Shown: in pieces, positions 7,501-16,585 of the stretch | Numbering within the stretch: the stretch's first letter is position 1 | How the letters are laid out: each line of letters begins with the position of its first letter | From: Yinghuangia elevatio | GTDB taxonomy: Bacteria > Actinomycetota > Actinomycetes > Streptomycetales > Streptomycetaceae | Direction of reading: 5' to 3' | DNA: 64,000 nucleotides | NCBI RefSeq assembly: GCF_040649515.1 | Contig: NZ_JBEZFP010000030.1 | Coordinates: forward strand, 1-64,000 | Position numbers and translations under genes: made by a program | The notes under the pieces: model-generated | Databases searched by the model: none | Told to the model about the DNA's origin: nothing | What the model saw: the letters and a program-made list of their open reading frames with translations, nothing else

Positions 7501-8685
7501 TCAGCGCCGCGTCGCGGCGTCCAGCGCGCCCGCCATCCGGCCGGTGATCTCGTCGAGGATGCCGCGCGACGTCGCGATGTTGAGCCGCACGAACCCCTCG
7601 CCCACGTCGCCGAACCGCCGCCCGTCGTACAGCGCGACGCGGCCCTTCTCCAGGAAGAACGAGGCGGGGTCGGCCAGTCCGAGGGCACGGCAGTCCAGCC
7701 ACGCGAGGTACGTGCCCTCCGGCATGCGGTGCGTGAGCTGCGGCATGCGCGTGGCGACCGCGTCGGCCAGCGCCCGGCGGTTGGCGTCCAGGTAGGAGAT
7801 GGTGTCCGCGAGCCACGGGCCACCGTGGTCGTACGCCGCGATCTGCGCCGCGATCCCGAGCGTCGTCACCCCGCTGCGCGCGATGAACGGCAGCGCCCAC
7901 CATGTGGCGGCCGTCCCCGCGTCGCCGAGCACCACCTGCGCGCACTTGAGCCCGGCGAGGTTCCACGCCTTCGACGCCGAGGTCACGGTGACGCTGTGCG
8001 CGGCGGCGGACGGGTGGATGGAGGCGTACGGGATGTGCGTCTCGCCCGGCATCACCAGCGGGGCGTGGATCTCGTCGGAGATCACCCGCGCGCCGTGGAA
8101 GTCCACGATCCCGGCCAGCTCCAGCAGCTCCGGACGGGTGAACACGCGGCCCACCGGGTTGTACGGGTTGCACAGCAGCACCGTGCGCGCTCCGCCCGCG
8201 AGCGCCCGCCCGATGGCGTCGATGTCCAGGATCGGCCGGTCGCCCGGCACCTCGGCGGTGGTCAGCGGCACCGGCACGAGCGGCCGTCCGGAGCGCTCGA
8301 CGATCTCGAAGAACGGCGGGTACGCCGGGACCGGGACCACCACGCCCGTGCCGCTCGGCGAGAACGCCTCCAGGGCCAGTTCGATGCCGCGCACGACGTC
8401 GGGCACCAGGCCGACGCGGGAGGGGTCGACGTGCCAGCCCCACATGCGGGCCGCGAAGGCCGCGAACGCCTCCGGCAGCCCGGTCCCCGCGTCGTCGTCC
8501 GGGTAGCCGAAGTCCTCGCGGCCGACCGCGTCGAGCAGGGCCTCGCGGATCGGGGCGGCCACCGCGAAGTCCATCTCGGCCACCCAGGCGGCCAGCACGT
8601 CGTCCTCGACGGCCCGCCACTTGACCGTCCGGCGGCGCCTCAGCGCGGATATGTCCACATCGTCGTGCATAGGCATAGTCTGCAT
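7501..8685 (-). CDS. PatB/MalY-type PLP-dependent C-S lyase (aminotransferase class I/II fold)
   Basis: A 394-residue fold-type I PLP enzyme. The Schiff-base lysine lies in SASKAWNLAGLKCA, the PLP-binding Asn in LCNPYNPVGRVF, and the Asp in ISDEIHAPL; these are the PatB/MalY signatures. Family members split cystathionine or other cysteine S-conjugates into pyruvate, ammonia and a thiol. The opening WRAVEDDVLAAWVAEMDF is also typical. Three in-frame ATGs (8685, 8676, 8670) lie close together and none has a strong ribosome site, so the exact start is open. The substrate cannot be read from sequence. Confidence 0.9.
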   Translation of the reverse strand: MQTMPMHDDVDISALRRRRTVKWRAVEDDVLAAWVAEMDFAVAAPIREALLDAVGREDFGYPDDDAGTGLPEAFAAFAARMWGWHVDPSRVGLVPDVVRGIELALEAFSPSGTGVVVPVPAYPPFFEIVERSGRPLVPVPLTTAEVPGDRPILDIDAIGRALAGGARTVLLCNPYNPVGRVFTRPELLELAGIVDFHGARVISDEIHAPLVMPGETHIPYASIHPSAAAHSVTVTSASKAWNLAGLKCAQVVLGDAGTAATWWALPFIARSGVTTLGIAAQIAAYDHGGPWLADTISYLDANRRALADAVATRMPQLTHRMPEGTYLAWLDCRALGLADPASFFLEKGRVALYDGRRFGDVGEGFVRLNIATSRGILDEITGRMAGALDAATRR

Positions 8686-8735
8686 GCCGCGGGTCGCCCG
8701 GGTCGCGGCCGGTGGGCCGGAAAGCGCCCTTTCGG

Positions 8736-9407
8736 TCAGGCCGTCCTCGGCAGCAGGTCCCAGCCGTCCGGCAGGTCGGGCAGCGGCCACGCGGGGTCCG
8801 GGCGGAAGTCCTCCCAGCCGTCGCAGAACGGCGGGCCCCAGGCCTTGACCACGTCGACGGCTCGGCGGCCGCTCGCGTAGATGGCGTCCACATCGGCGTC
8901 GGTGAAGCGCCCGGCCTCGCGGGACGCGGCCAACTCGTCCTCGTCCTTGTAGTGCCAGCGGCGGTCCGGTGTCACCCACACGTCGAGGACCAGGTCCTCG
9001 GTGTCCACCCCGCCGGACCAGCGCTCGCGGGGGCGTTCGAGGTTGACGTACCAGCCGTTCAGACGCCGGTCCTGGCCCCAGAACAGCCACACCGACCACG
9101 GTTCGTCGGGCCGGGCGAGCATGAGCACGCCGCCGCCGAACCACTCCTGGACGGCCGGCACGAGGCCGAGCCGGAAGCGGTTGCCGAGCGGGGCGGTGCG
9201 CACGTCCGAGCCGTCCGGGAGCACCGGCTTGACGCGCCGGGTGCCGCCGGCGAGCCAGACCGCGAGCTGGTCGGGGTCGTCTCGTACGACTGTCACCGGG
9301 CGGCAGTCGAGGACCCGCCCGTTCCTGAGATAGCGCCAGAGGATCTGGTCGCCGGGGGCCCACGCCGCCGACGCCGGACCGCGCTGCGCGTCGTCGGCCT
9401 CCGTCAT
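8736..9407 (-). CDS. DUF402 family protein
   Basis: 223 residues. The C-terminal half has the DUF402 hallmarks: GWYVNLERP, then DTEDLVLDVWVTPDRRWHYKDEDEL with its acidic metal-binding pattern. Characterised relatives are nucleoside di/triphosphate phosphatases or ribonuclease-like phosphate-binding proteins, so a cytosolic phosphohydrolase is likely. The N-terminal part (WAPGDQILWRYLRNGRVLDCRPVTVV) is the usual beta-rich start. It lies 50 bases upstream of the PatB/MalY gene on the same strand. Confidence 0.88.
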   Translation of the reverse strand: MTEADDAQRGPASAAWAPGDQILWRYLRNGRVLDCRPVTVVRDDPDQLAVWLAGGTRRVKPVLPDGSDVRTAPLGNRFRLGLVPAVQEWFGGGVLMLARPDEPWSVWLFWGQDRRLNGWYVNLERPRERWSGGVDTEDLVLDVWVTPDRRWHYKDEDELAASREAGRFTDADVDAIYASGRRAVDVVKAWGPPFCDGWEDFRPDPAWPLPDLPDGWDLLPRTA

Positions 9408-9504
9408 GCCCGGATGTTACGGCGTGCGCGGGCGGGTCGGAGCCGTTCCGCCAACCGTTCACTTTGGGTTTTGCCTGCCTTTGAGCCTTTGCCGGGCGGA
9501 AAAT

Positions 9505-11085
9505 TCACCCGGGTGTGCGCGTGGGCGACGCGGCCGGGTCGGACGCGGGGGCGGGAAGGAGGACGCGGAAGGCCGCCCCGGGGCCGGAATCGGCGGTGAC
9601 GGTGCCGTCGTGCGCCTGGACGAGCGCGGCGACGATGGCGAGGCCGAGCCCCGAGCCGCCGCCGTTGCCCCGGCTGCGCGAGGAGTCCACCCGGTAGAAG
9701 CGCTCGAAGACGCGCTTGGCGTCCGTTTCCGACAGGCCGTCGCCGTGGTCGCGGACCTCGAACAGCGCGGTCCCGTCGGGCAGCAGCCCCACGGTGAGGT
9801 CGACGGCCGTGCCGTCGGGGGTGTGGCGCAGGGCGTTGGCCACGAGGTTCGCGACGACCTGCCGCAGGCGCGGCTCGTCGCCGAGGACCTCGGTCGGCCG
9901 GGCGGGCCGGCCGTCCGGCCCGGTGAGCGACACCGGCCGGTCCGGGGCCAGGCTGCGGATGTCGTCGAGTGCGTCGGCGGCGAGCATGCGCAGGTCGACC
10001 GGATCGCGGCGGAGCGGGCGCTGCTCGTCCAGGCGGGCCAACTGGAGGAGGTCCTCGACGAGGCCGCCCATGCGGGCCGCCTCGTCCTCGATCCGGCGCA
10101 TCATGCGGGCGACTTCGTGCGGTTCGCGGAGGCCGCCGAGCCGGTGGAGTTCGGCGAACCCGCGCACGCTGGACAGCGGGGTGCGCAGTTCGTGGCCCGC
10201 ATCGGCGACGAACCGCAGCATGCGGGCCTCCGACCGGGCCCGCGCCTCGAACGCGGTCTCGATCTGCGCCAGCATGCCGTTCAGGGCGGCGGACAAGCGT
10301 CCGATCTCCGTGCCGGGCGCGGCCGCCGGCACGCGGTGCGACAGGTCGCCCGCGGCAATGGCCGCCGCGGTCAGCTCGATCCGACGCAGCGGACGCAGCC
10401 CGGCGCGCACCGCGAACCACCCGGCGGACGCGAGCACGACGAGGCAGCCGGCTCCCAGCCCCAGGCAGACGTTGCGCATACGCCGCACCGCGGCGTCCAC
10501 GTCGCGCAGCGTCTGCGCCGCGACCACCGTTCCGGTGCCGTCGTCCAGCGGTACGGCGACCACCCGGTACCGGCCGTCGCCGCCCGGTGCGGCCCCGGTG
10601 GTGAACGCCTTGCGGTCCCGGCCGGCCACCTCCGACCGGCCCAGCACCGGCAGGCGGGGCCCTGCCTCGTCCTCGGCGCCGGGCGCCCGGACGTGGCGGA
10701 CGACCGCGCCGTCCAGGGTGAGGTACGTCGCCACAATCCGGCTCGGCAGCCCGTTCGGCGTGCGCAGCCGCCTCTCCGGTATCTCCGGTATCTCCGACGG
10801 CGACGCGGAGGGCGACAGGGAGGGAGCCGCCGCGCCCGGCTCCATCGGCCGGAGCGCCAACACATGGGCCGCCTGCCGCAGTTGGCGGTCCACCTGGTCG
10901 GTCAGACAGCGGTCGAGCACGCCGAGCAGTACCGTCTGCGTGACCACGAGCGCGACCGTGACCAGCGTCATCGCGATCGCGACGACGCGGGCACGAAGCG
11001 ACAGCCGTCCCGGCCGCCCGGCCCGGCCACGCGTGTCGGCCCGGATCGGGTCCGGAACACCGGTGCCACCGGCCGCCGTTGCCAC
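9505..11085 (-). CDS. HAMP-domain sensor histidine kinase
   Basis: 526 residues. TM1 at about 33-58, an extracytoplasmic sensor of about 150 residues, TM2 at about 203-225, a HAMP linker, the phospho-acceptor His in DAGHELRTPLSSVRGFAEL, then the ATPase boxes NLVANALRHTPDG (N box), DHGDGLS (G1) and GGGSGLGLAIV (G2). All kinase motifs are intact. It is the last gene of the 16350-9505 operon and starts with GTG three bases after the response regulator stop. It probably senses an envelope signal, perhaps the substrate of the efflux system encoded upstream. Confidence 0.95.
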   Translation of the reverse strand: MATAAGGTGVPDPIRADTRGRAGRPGRLSLRARVVAIAMTLVTVALVVTQTVLLGVLDRCLTDQVDRQLRQAAHVLALRPMEPGAAAPSLSPSASPSEIPEIPERRLRTPNGLPSRIVATYLTLDGAVVRHVRAPGAEDEAGPRLPVLGRSEVAGRDRKAFTTGAAPGGDGRYRVVAVPLDDGTGTVVAAQTLRDVDAAVRRMRNVCLGLGAGCLVVLASAGWFAVRAGLRPLRRIELTAAAIAAGDLSHRVPAAAPGTEIGRLSAALNGMLAQIETAFEARARSEARMLRFVADAGHELRTPLSSVRGFAELHRLGGLREPHEVARMMRRIEDEAARMGGLVEDLLQLARLDEQRPLRRDPVDLRMLAADALDDIRSLAPDRPVSLTGPDGRPARPTEVLGDEPRLRQVVANLVANALRHTPDGTAVDLTVGLLPDGTALFEVRDHGDGLSETDAKRVFERFYRVDSSRSRGNGGGSGLGLAIVAALVQAHDGTVTADSGPGAAFRVLLPAPASDPAASPTRTPG

Positions 11086-11088
11086 TCC

Positions 11089-11895
11089 TCAGCCCGGACC
11101 GGGGTCGGCGGGCGGCTTGCGCAGGACGTACCCCACCCCGCGGACAGTGTGGATCAGCCGCGGCCGGCCGCCGTCCATCTTGCGGCGCAGGTAGCTGATG
11201 TACGACTCGACGATGCTCATGTCGCCGCCGAAGTCGTAGCGCCACACGTGGTCGAGGATCTGCGCCTTGGACACGACCCGCCCGGCGTTGACCATCAGGT
11301 AGCGCAGCAGCTTGAACTCGGTCGGCGACAGCGACACCGGCCGTCCGCCGCGCAGCACCTCATGACCTTCGGGGTCGAGTTCGAGGTCGCCGACGACAAG
11401 GCGGCCGTCCGCGGTGCCGGCGTCGGCGCCACTGCGCCGGAGGACGGCCTGAATGCGGGCGATGAGCTCGGTGAGGCTGAACGGCTTGGTGACGTAGTCG
11501 TCGCCGCCGAGACTGAGACCGGTCACCTTGTCGCCCACCCCGTCGCGGGCGCTCAGGAACAGGACGGGCGGGCGGGCGCTGCCGGCCCGGAGCCGGCGTA
11601 CCACCTCGAAGCCGTCGATGTCCGGCAGCATCACGTCGAGCACCACCAGGTCGGGGCGGCGCGCGGCGACCGCGGCCACCGCCTCCGTGCCGCACGCCGC
11701 CGAGTCCACACTGAACCCGGCGAACCGCAGGCTCTCGGCGAGTAGTTCGCGGATGTTGGGCTCGTCGTCGACGACCAGCAGATGGGTGCGGGGGGACTCC
11801 TGGTGCGCGCCCGCCGGTCCGGCCGCGCCGAGCGGCCCCGCCGGGGCACCTGCGGGTGTGCCCGCGGACGGACCCGCGCGCGTTGCGGGCACCAC
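11089..11895 (-). CDS. OmpR-type response regulator
   Basis: 268 residues. A receiver domain at about 38-150 with the phospho-Asp in LVVLDVMLPDIDG, an acidic pair in VVDDEP, Thr/Ser in LFLSARDG and the Lys in YVTKPFS, followed by a winged-helix DNA-binding domain (LSPTEFKLLRYLMVNAGRVVSKAQILDHVW). The first 35 residues are Ala/Pro/Gly-rich and may be disordered; a later true start is possible, but the GTG used is 3 bases from the upstream stop. It pairs with the kinase that follows and likely autoregulates the operon. Confidence 0.96.
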   Translation of the reverse strand: MVPATRAGPSAGTPAGAPAGPLGAAGPAGAHQESPRTHLLVVDDEPNIRELLAESLRFAGFSVDSAACGTEAVAAVAARRPDLVVLDVMLPDIDGFEVVRRLRAGSARPPVLFLSARDGVGDKVTGLSLGGDDYVTKPFSLTELIARIQAVLRRSGADAGTADGRLVVGDLELDPEGHEVLRGGRPVSLSPTEFKLLRYLMVNAGRVVSKAQILDHVWRYDFGGDMSIVESYISYLRRKMDGGRPRLIHTVRGVGYVLRKPPADPGPG

Positions 11896-11897
11896 CG

Positions 11898-12737
11898 TCA
11901 GCCCCGTCCGATCGCCCCGGCGCCCGGAGCGCCCGCGGTCCCGGACCCCTCGACGACCGTGGTGGCGGACAGGAGCCCGTCGTCGCCGGTCGTGCCGCGG
12001 ACCACGACGGCGTCACCCGGGTGCAGGTCGGCGGGGGCACCCTGCTCGCTGACCGTGATGGCGGTCGTCTGATCGGTCTTCACCTTGACGACCTTGCCGG
12101 ACGAATCTGAGAGGTAGATGAATTCGCCGTCGACCAGCTTGACGGTGCCAACGGCTGTGCCGGCCCCGGCGGCGCCCTGCTGTCCGGCCTGCCCCTGTTG
12201 CGCCCCGGGGGCCTGCTGTCCGCCCGGTGCCTGCTGGCCCTGCTGAGCCTGCTGCCCGGTCTGGCCTTGCTGCCCTTGCCCTTGGCGTCCGCCTGCCGCG
12301 CCCCCGGCGGCCGCGCCCGCACCCGCGGCGCCGGTACGTCCGCCCGGTGCCGCGGCACTGCCCCCGTCGTCGTCCCGCTCTTGCTGGACCTTGACCCCGG
12401 CCGCGAACCCGGCCGTCAGCAGCAGCGCACCGGCCAACGCCAGCGACAGCACCGGCAGCCTGGCCCGCGGCGGCGCGGTGAGTTCGTCGTCGACCGAACG
12501 CGCCCCGAGCGGTTCCGCGAGCACGGCCTCGGCGTCGGTACGGACCGCGGGGATCTCGCGGGTGTCGTCCGCGGACACGCCGTTATGGCCGCCCCCGACA
12601 CCGTCCTGGATGCCGTTCTGGATGTCGTTCTCGATGCCGCTCTGGATGCCGCTCTGGATGGCGTCGTCGCCACCACCGTCGGCGACCCCGTGCCTGCCCC
12701 GCGCGACGCGGGCCGATGCTTCGTGTGTGCTGTCCAT
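11898..12737 (-). CDS. Membrane-anchored Gln/Gly-rich protein with a C-terminal beta domain
   Basis: 279 residues. The cytoplasmic N terminus has an imperfect short repeat (IQSGIQSGIENDIQNGIQDG), then one membrane helix at about 95-117 (LPVLSLALAGALLLTAGFAAGV), a long Gly/Ala/Gln-rich low-complexity stretch of QQG/QQA units, and a compact C-terminal domain of about 80 residues (TVKLVDGEFIYLSDSSGKVV) that looks like the DUF5666-type OB-fold beta barrel. It lies between the permease and the response regulator in the efflux operon and is probably an extracytoplasmic accessory. No catalytic motif is visible. Confidence 0.8.
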   Translation of the reverse strand: MDSTHEASARVARGRHGVADGGGDDAIQSGIQSGIENDIQNGIQDGVGGGHNGVSADDTREIPAVRTDAEAVLAEPLGARSVDDELTAPPRARLPVLSLALAGALLLTAGFAAGVKVQQERDDDGGSAAAPGGRTGAAGAGAAAGGAAGGRQGQGQQGQTGQQAQQGQQAPGGQQAPGAQQGQAGQQGAAGAGTAVGTVKLVDGEFIYLSDSSGKVVKVKTDQTTAITVSEQGAPADLHPGDAVVVRGTTGDDGLLSATTVVEGSGTAGAPGAGAIGRG

Positions 12738-12794
12738 GCCGGTTCGAACCTCCTCAGTTGCCGGCCGCCCGCGCCCGGACCGGACGCAGGCGAC

Positions 12795-14012
12795 TCACTC
12801 GTGCCGGAGCGCCTCGATCGGGCGCAGGGACGCGGCCCGCGCCGCGGGGTAACCGCCGAAGAAGAGCCCCAGAGCCACCGACACCCCGAACGCCGCGAAG
12901 ACCGACGACGGCACGACGGCCGGCTCGATGCCGACGACCGTGAACCGTGCCGAGAACAGCCCCGCGGCCACGCCGAGCGCGCCGCCGAGGACGGACAGGA
13001 GGGTCGACTCGGCGAGGAACTGCCCGAGGATCGCGCCGCGCGGGGCGCCGATGGCCTTGCGGATGCCGATCTCGCGCGTCCGCTCGGCGACGGTCACGAG
13101 CATGATGTTCGTGATGCCGATGCCGCCGACCAGCAGCGAGATCGCCGCGACGGCCCCCAGCAGCACCGTGAAGGTGCGGTTCGTCTCGTCGTTGGCGCTC
13201 AGCAGCGACGCCTGGTTCACGATGCGGTAGTCGGTCTGTGCCGAACTGGTGATCTTGTGGCGGGCGTCCAGGATCGCGGTGATCTCCGCCTCGGCCTCGT
13301 CGGTGGCCCCGGACGAGGTGGCCTGCACGGTGATCTGGCTGAGCGATCCGTAGCCGGCCAGGCTCGCCCGCAACGTGCTGACCGGCAGCACGATCGTGTC
13401 GTCGGTGTCCTGGCCGGCCCCGCCCTTGGTGGCGAGCACGCCGACCACCCGGAACGGGATGCCGGAGAGCAGCACGTCCTTGCCGACCGGGTCCTCCGGG
13501 CCGAACACGTTCTCGACGGTGGTGCCGCCGAGGACCACGACCTTGCGGGAGTTGTCGACGTCCGCGGCGGTGAGCGCGGTCCCGCGGGCCACCTCGTGGT
13601 TCGTCGTGGCGAACCAGTCGGGCGTGGTGCCCACGACGGAGTTGACCGTGGTCGTCTGCCCGGCGTACACCACCGACCCCGTCGTGTTCTGCACCGGCGC
13701 CGCGGACTTCACATGCGGAGCCCGTACGGGGTCCACCAGCGCCCTGGCGTCGTCCAGCGTGAGGTCCTTGAGCTCGCTGCCGCGCCCGGCCGCGCCGAAG
13801 CGGCCGCCTCCGGCGGTGTGGCTCACGGTGATCAGGTTCGTGCCCAGGCTCTCGATCGACGCCTGCACCGATTTGGACGAGCCGTTGCCGACCGCGACGA
13901 GCAGGATCACCGCGCCGACGCCGATGAGCACGCCGAGCATGGTCAGCCCGGTGCGCACCTTGTTGGCGAGCAGTCCCAGGAACGCGAACCGCCCGATCTC
14001 CCACGGGTTCAC
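12795..14012 (-). CDS. MacB-like ABC transporter permease (FtsX/MacB family)
   Basis: 405 residues. TM1 near residues 20-43 (LTMLGVLIGVGAVILLVAVG), a large extracytoplasmic domain of about 230 residues, then three C-terminal TM segments ending in GLFFGGYPAARAASLRPIEALRHE, the classic MacB_PCD plus FtsX architecture. Such permeases couple ATP hydrolysis to mechanotransmission, driving export with a periplasmic adaptor. The GTG start at 14012 overlaps the stop of the ATPase gene by 4 bases. Confidence 0.95.
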   Translation of the reverse strand: MNPWEIGRFAFLGLLANKVRTGLTMLGVLIGVGAVILLVAVGNGSSKSVQASIESLGTNLITVSHTAGGGRFGAAGRGSELKDLTLDDARALVDPVRAPHVKSAAPVQNTTGSVVYAGQTTTVNSVVGTTPDWFATTNHEVARGTALTAADVDNSRKVVVLGGTTVENVFGPEDPVGKDVLLSGIPFRVVGVLATKGGAGQDTDDTIVLPVSTLRASLAGYGSLSQITVQATSSGATDEAEAEITAILDARHKITSSAQTDYRIVNQASLLSANDETNRTFTVLLGAVAAISLLVGGIGITNIMLVTVAERTREIGIRKAIGAPRGAILGQFLAESTLLSVLGGALGVAAGLFSARFTVVGIEPAVVPSSVFAAFGVSVALGLFFGGYPAARAASLRPIEALRHE

Positions 14013-14752
14013 GCGCCCACCGCCCGGAACGCCGCCCGCCGCGTGCCACGGCGGGCGCCGTCCTGGCGGCGGTCCTCCGCGACCAGCCCGTCGACCAGCC
14101 GGACGACCCGCTTGGCGCGTTCCGCGACCTCGTCCTCGTGTGTGATGAGCACGATCGTCCGGCCGGTCGCGTTGAGCCGGGCGATGATGTCGAGGACTTC
14201 CTCGGTGCTGCGGCTGTCGAGGTTCCCGGTCGGCTCGTCCGCCAGCAGCAGCGCGGGAGCGGTGACGAGCGCACGCGCGACGGCCACCCGCTGCTGCTGA
14301 CCGCCGGACAGTTCGTTCGGCCGGTGGTGGGTACGCTCGCCCAGACCGACCAGGGCCAGCGCGGCGAGCGCACGGCGGCGGCGCTCGCGCGCCCGGACGC
14401 CCGCGTAGGCGAGCGGGAGTTCGACGTTCGCGAGTGCGGTGGTGCGCGGGATCAGGTTGAACGACTGGAAGACGAAGCCGATCCGGCGGTTGCGCACCAG
14501 GGACAGCTGGTGTTCGTCCAGGCCGCCCACGTCCGTCCCGTCGAGCAGGTAGCGGCCGCCGCTCGGCGTGTCCAGGCAGCCGAGGATGTTCATCAGGGTG
14601 GACTTGCCCGAACCCGAACTCCCCATCACCGCCACGAAGTCGCCCTGGTCCACGGCGAGGTCGACGCCGCGCAGGGCGTGTACGGCGGCGTCGCCCCGCC
14701 CGTACACCTTGGCGACCTGCCGGATGTCGATGACCGGTGCCGGGGCGCTCAT
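14009..14752 (-). CDS. ABC transporter ATP-binding protein (MacB/LolD type)
   Basis: 247 residues with Walker A GSSGSGKST, Q-loop FQSFNLI, signature LSGGQQQR, Walker B LLLADEP and the H-loop His in ITHEDEV. It supplies ATP hydrolysis to the adjacent MacB-like permease. It overlaps both the adaptor gene upstream (ATGA) and the permease downstream (GTGA), so the three products are made together. Confidence 0.97.
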   Translation of the reverse strand: MSAPAPVIDIRQVAKVYGRGDAAVHALRGVDLAVDQGDFVAVMGSSGSGKSTLMNILGCLDTPSGGRYLLDGTDVGGLDEHQLSLVRNRRIGFVFQSFNLIPRTTALANVELPLAYAGVRARERRRRALAALALVGLGERTHHRPNELSGGQQQRVAVARALVTAPALLLADEPTGNLDSRSTEEVLDIIARLNATGRTIVLITHEDEVAERAKRVVRLVDGLVAEDRRQDGARRGTRRAAFRAVGA

Positions 14753-16350
14753 CGGCCCGCTCCGCCGGGCACCGCGCCGCCGGGCACGATGCCCCCGGGC
14801 ATGCCCGGGGCGCCGCCCGCACCGCCGGTGCCGCCGACTCCGCCGCCGACCTGGCCACCCGCCGCGCCGCCGGTGCTACGGGTGTTGCCGCCGCTCGACC
14901 CGGTGCCGGGGGTCACCGTCGCCACGACGACCTCCTCGCCCTCGGCGAGGCCGGAGAGAATCTGCGTGGTCTGGTCCCCGACCACGCCGACGGAGACAGT
15001 GCGGCGTTGCTGCGATCCCGCGGCCACCACCGCGACCGAAGCCGTCGTGCCGGTGCCGGTCACCGCGGCGGAGGGGACGTTGAGGGCGTTGTCGGCCTGC
15101 GCCACGACCACCTGGACGTTGGCGGTCTGCCCGGTCTTCAGCGTGCTGACGTCGCCTTCGAGCGCGACGACGGCGCTGTACTTCACGGAGCCGGACGAAG
15201 ACCCGCTGTCCGGCAGCGGGTTGACGCTCAGCACCTTGGCGTTCCGCTTGACCGCGGTGTCGACGTTCATGGCGACGGTCGCGGGTTGGCCGGCCTTGAC
15301 CTTGGCGGCGTCGGCCTCGGGGAACGACACCTTGATCTGCATGCCGGTCGGGTTGGCGAGTACGACGAACCCGCTCGCGGCCGAGCCGGTCGACGTCGTG
15401 GTCCCGGCCCCGCCGCCGGACGTACCGCCCGCGGCGGCCGACCCGCCCGACGAACCCGACGAGCCGGACGAGCCGCCCGCCGAGGCGGTGTCGCCGACCT
15501 TGCCGGCGACGGAAGCCACGATGCCGTCCGTCGGTGCCTTGAGGACGCAGCCGGCCAACGCCCTTTGTGTATCGGCCAGTTTATTCTGCGCCTGGACGAG
15601 GGCGGCCTGCGCCTGGGCGACCTGCGCGGCATCGACCGTGGTGGTCGTGCTCGGCGTCGGCGTCGCGGCGACGGCGGTCAGGGCTTTCGCCTGGACCGTG
15701 GACGTGGGGGAAGCCGTGGCGGTGGCGGTCGGCGAGGGAGCGGACGCCGATGGGGCGCCGGTCGTCGCCGCGGTGCCCGAGCCGCCGGAGGTGCCCGAGC
15801 CGCCGGATCCCGTTCCTCCCGAGCCGCCCGTCGTTGTCGATCCGCTGGAATTGGCGTTGCCCGCACCGGAGTTGCCGGAGGTACCGGAGCCGCCCGTACC
15901 GCTGCCGCCGGTACCCGCGTTCCCGGCGCCCGCGTTGCCGCCGGGGTTCAGCGTGACGGTCGTGCCCTTCTTCGCCTTGTCGAGGTTCTGCTCGGCGACG
16001 TCGAGGGCGAGTTCGGCCTCGGTGACGTCCTCCTGGGCCGCCGTGGGATCGATCTCGGCCAGGACCTGTCCCGCGGTGACCTTGTCGCCCACCTTGACGT
16101 CCACCTTGGTCACCGTGCCGGTGGAGGTGAACGAGACACCCGTGTCCGAGGGCGAACTCAGCGATCCGGACGCCGAGACCGTGGCCATCACGGTGCCCTT
16201 GGCCACCTTCGTCGTCTGCGTTCGCGCGGAGTTCGAGGAACTCCCTCCGTTGTCGTCGAACTGGGCGTAGGCGACTCCGGCGCCCGCCGCCAGGGCCACC
16301 ACCAGGGCCGCGTTGACCATCACGGTCTTGGGTCGTCGCACAACCTTCAT
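14749..16350 (-). CDS. Efflux adaptor (HlyD/MFP family) with long Gly/Ser/Thr-rich insert
   Basis: 533 residues, first gene of the operon. The N-terminal signal anchor MVNAALVVALAAGAGVAYAQF is followed by the lipoyl/barrel-sandwich half KGTVMATVSASGSLSSPSDTG, a helical hairpin region (AQVAQAQAALVQAQNKLADTQ), a second barrel part, and a C-terminal beta domain ending in a Gly-rich tail. The hairpin is interrupted by an unusually long low-complexity stretch of about 110 residues of Gly/Ser/Thr and Ala/Pro/Thr. In monoderm bacteria such adaptors sit outside the membrane and complete MacB-type exporters. Confidence 0.92.
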   Translation of the reverse strand: MKVVRRPKTVMVNAALVVALAAGAGVAYAQFDDNGGSSSNSARTQTTKVAKGTVMATVSASGSLSSPSDTGVSFTSTGTVTKVDVKVGDKVTAGQVLAEIDPTAAQEDVTEAELALDVAEQNLDKAKKGTTVTLNPGGNAGAGNAGTGGSGTGGSGTSGNSGAGNANSSGSTTTGGSGGTGSGGSGTSGGSGTAATTGAPSASAPSPTATATASPTSTVQAKALTAVAATPTPSTTTTVDAAQVAQAQAALVQAQNKLADTQRALAGCVLKAPTDGIVASVAGKVGDTASAGGSSGSSGSSGGSAAAGGTSGGGAGTTTSTGSAASGFVVLANPTGMQIKVSFPEADAAKVKAGQPATVAMNVDTAVKRNAKVLSVNPLPDSGSSSGSVKYSAVVALEGDVSTLKTGQTANVQVVVAQADNALNVPSAAVTGTGTTASVAVVAAGSQQRRTVSVGVVGDQTTQILSGLAEGEEVVVATVTPGTGSSGGNTRSTGGAAGGQVGGGVGGTGGAGGAPGMPGGIVPGGAVPGGAGR

Positions 16351-16585
16351 GGCCGGAGAGCCTGGACCGTTCGGGTGTCGGGCGGCTGGGAGATACCTGG
16401 GGGTTTCCTGGGAGCGTCGGCGTGCGGCGCCTCCGTCGAACCGGCACGAATCACCCCGTCACCGGCGTTCTCCGAGCGCGCGGCGTCCACGGTTCCCAGC
16501 GGATCACCAGGCAGTTGCGGGTTTGCCGCCATGCACGCGCGATTGGGTGGGACGCAATTGTCCACGCCCCGGAAGGATTCCCGTG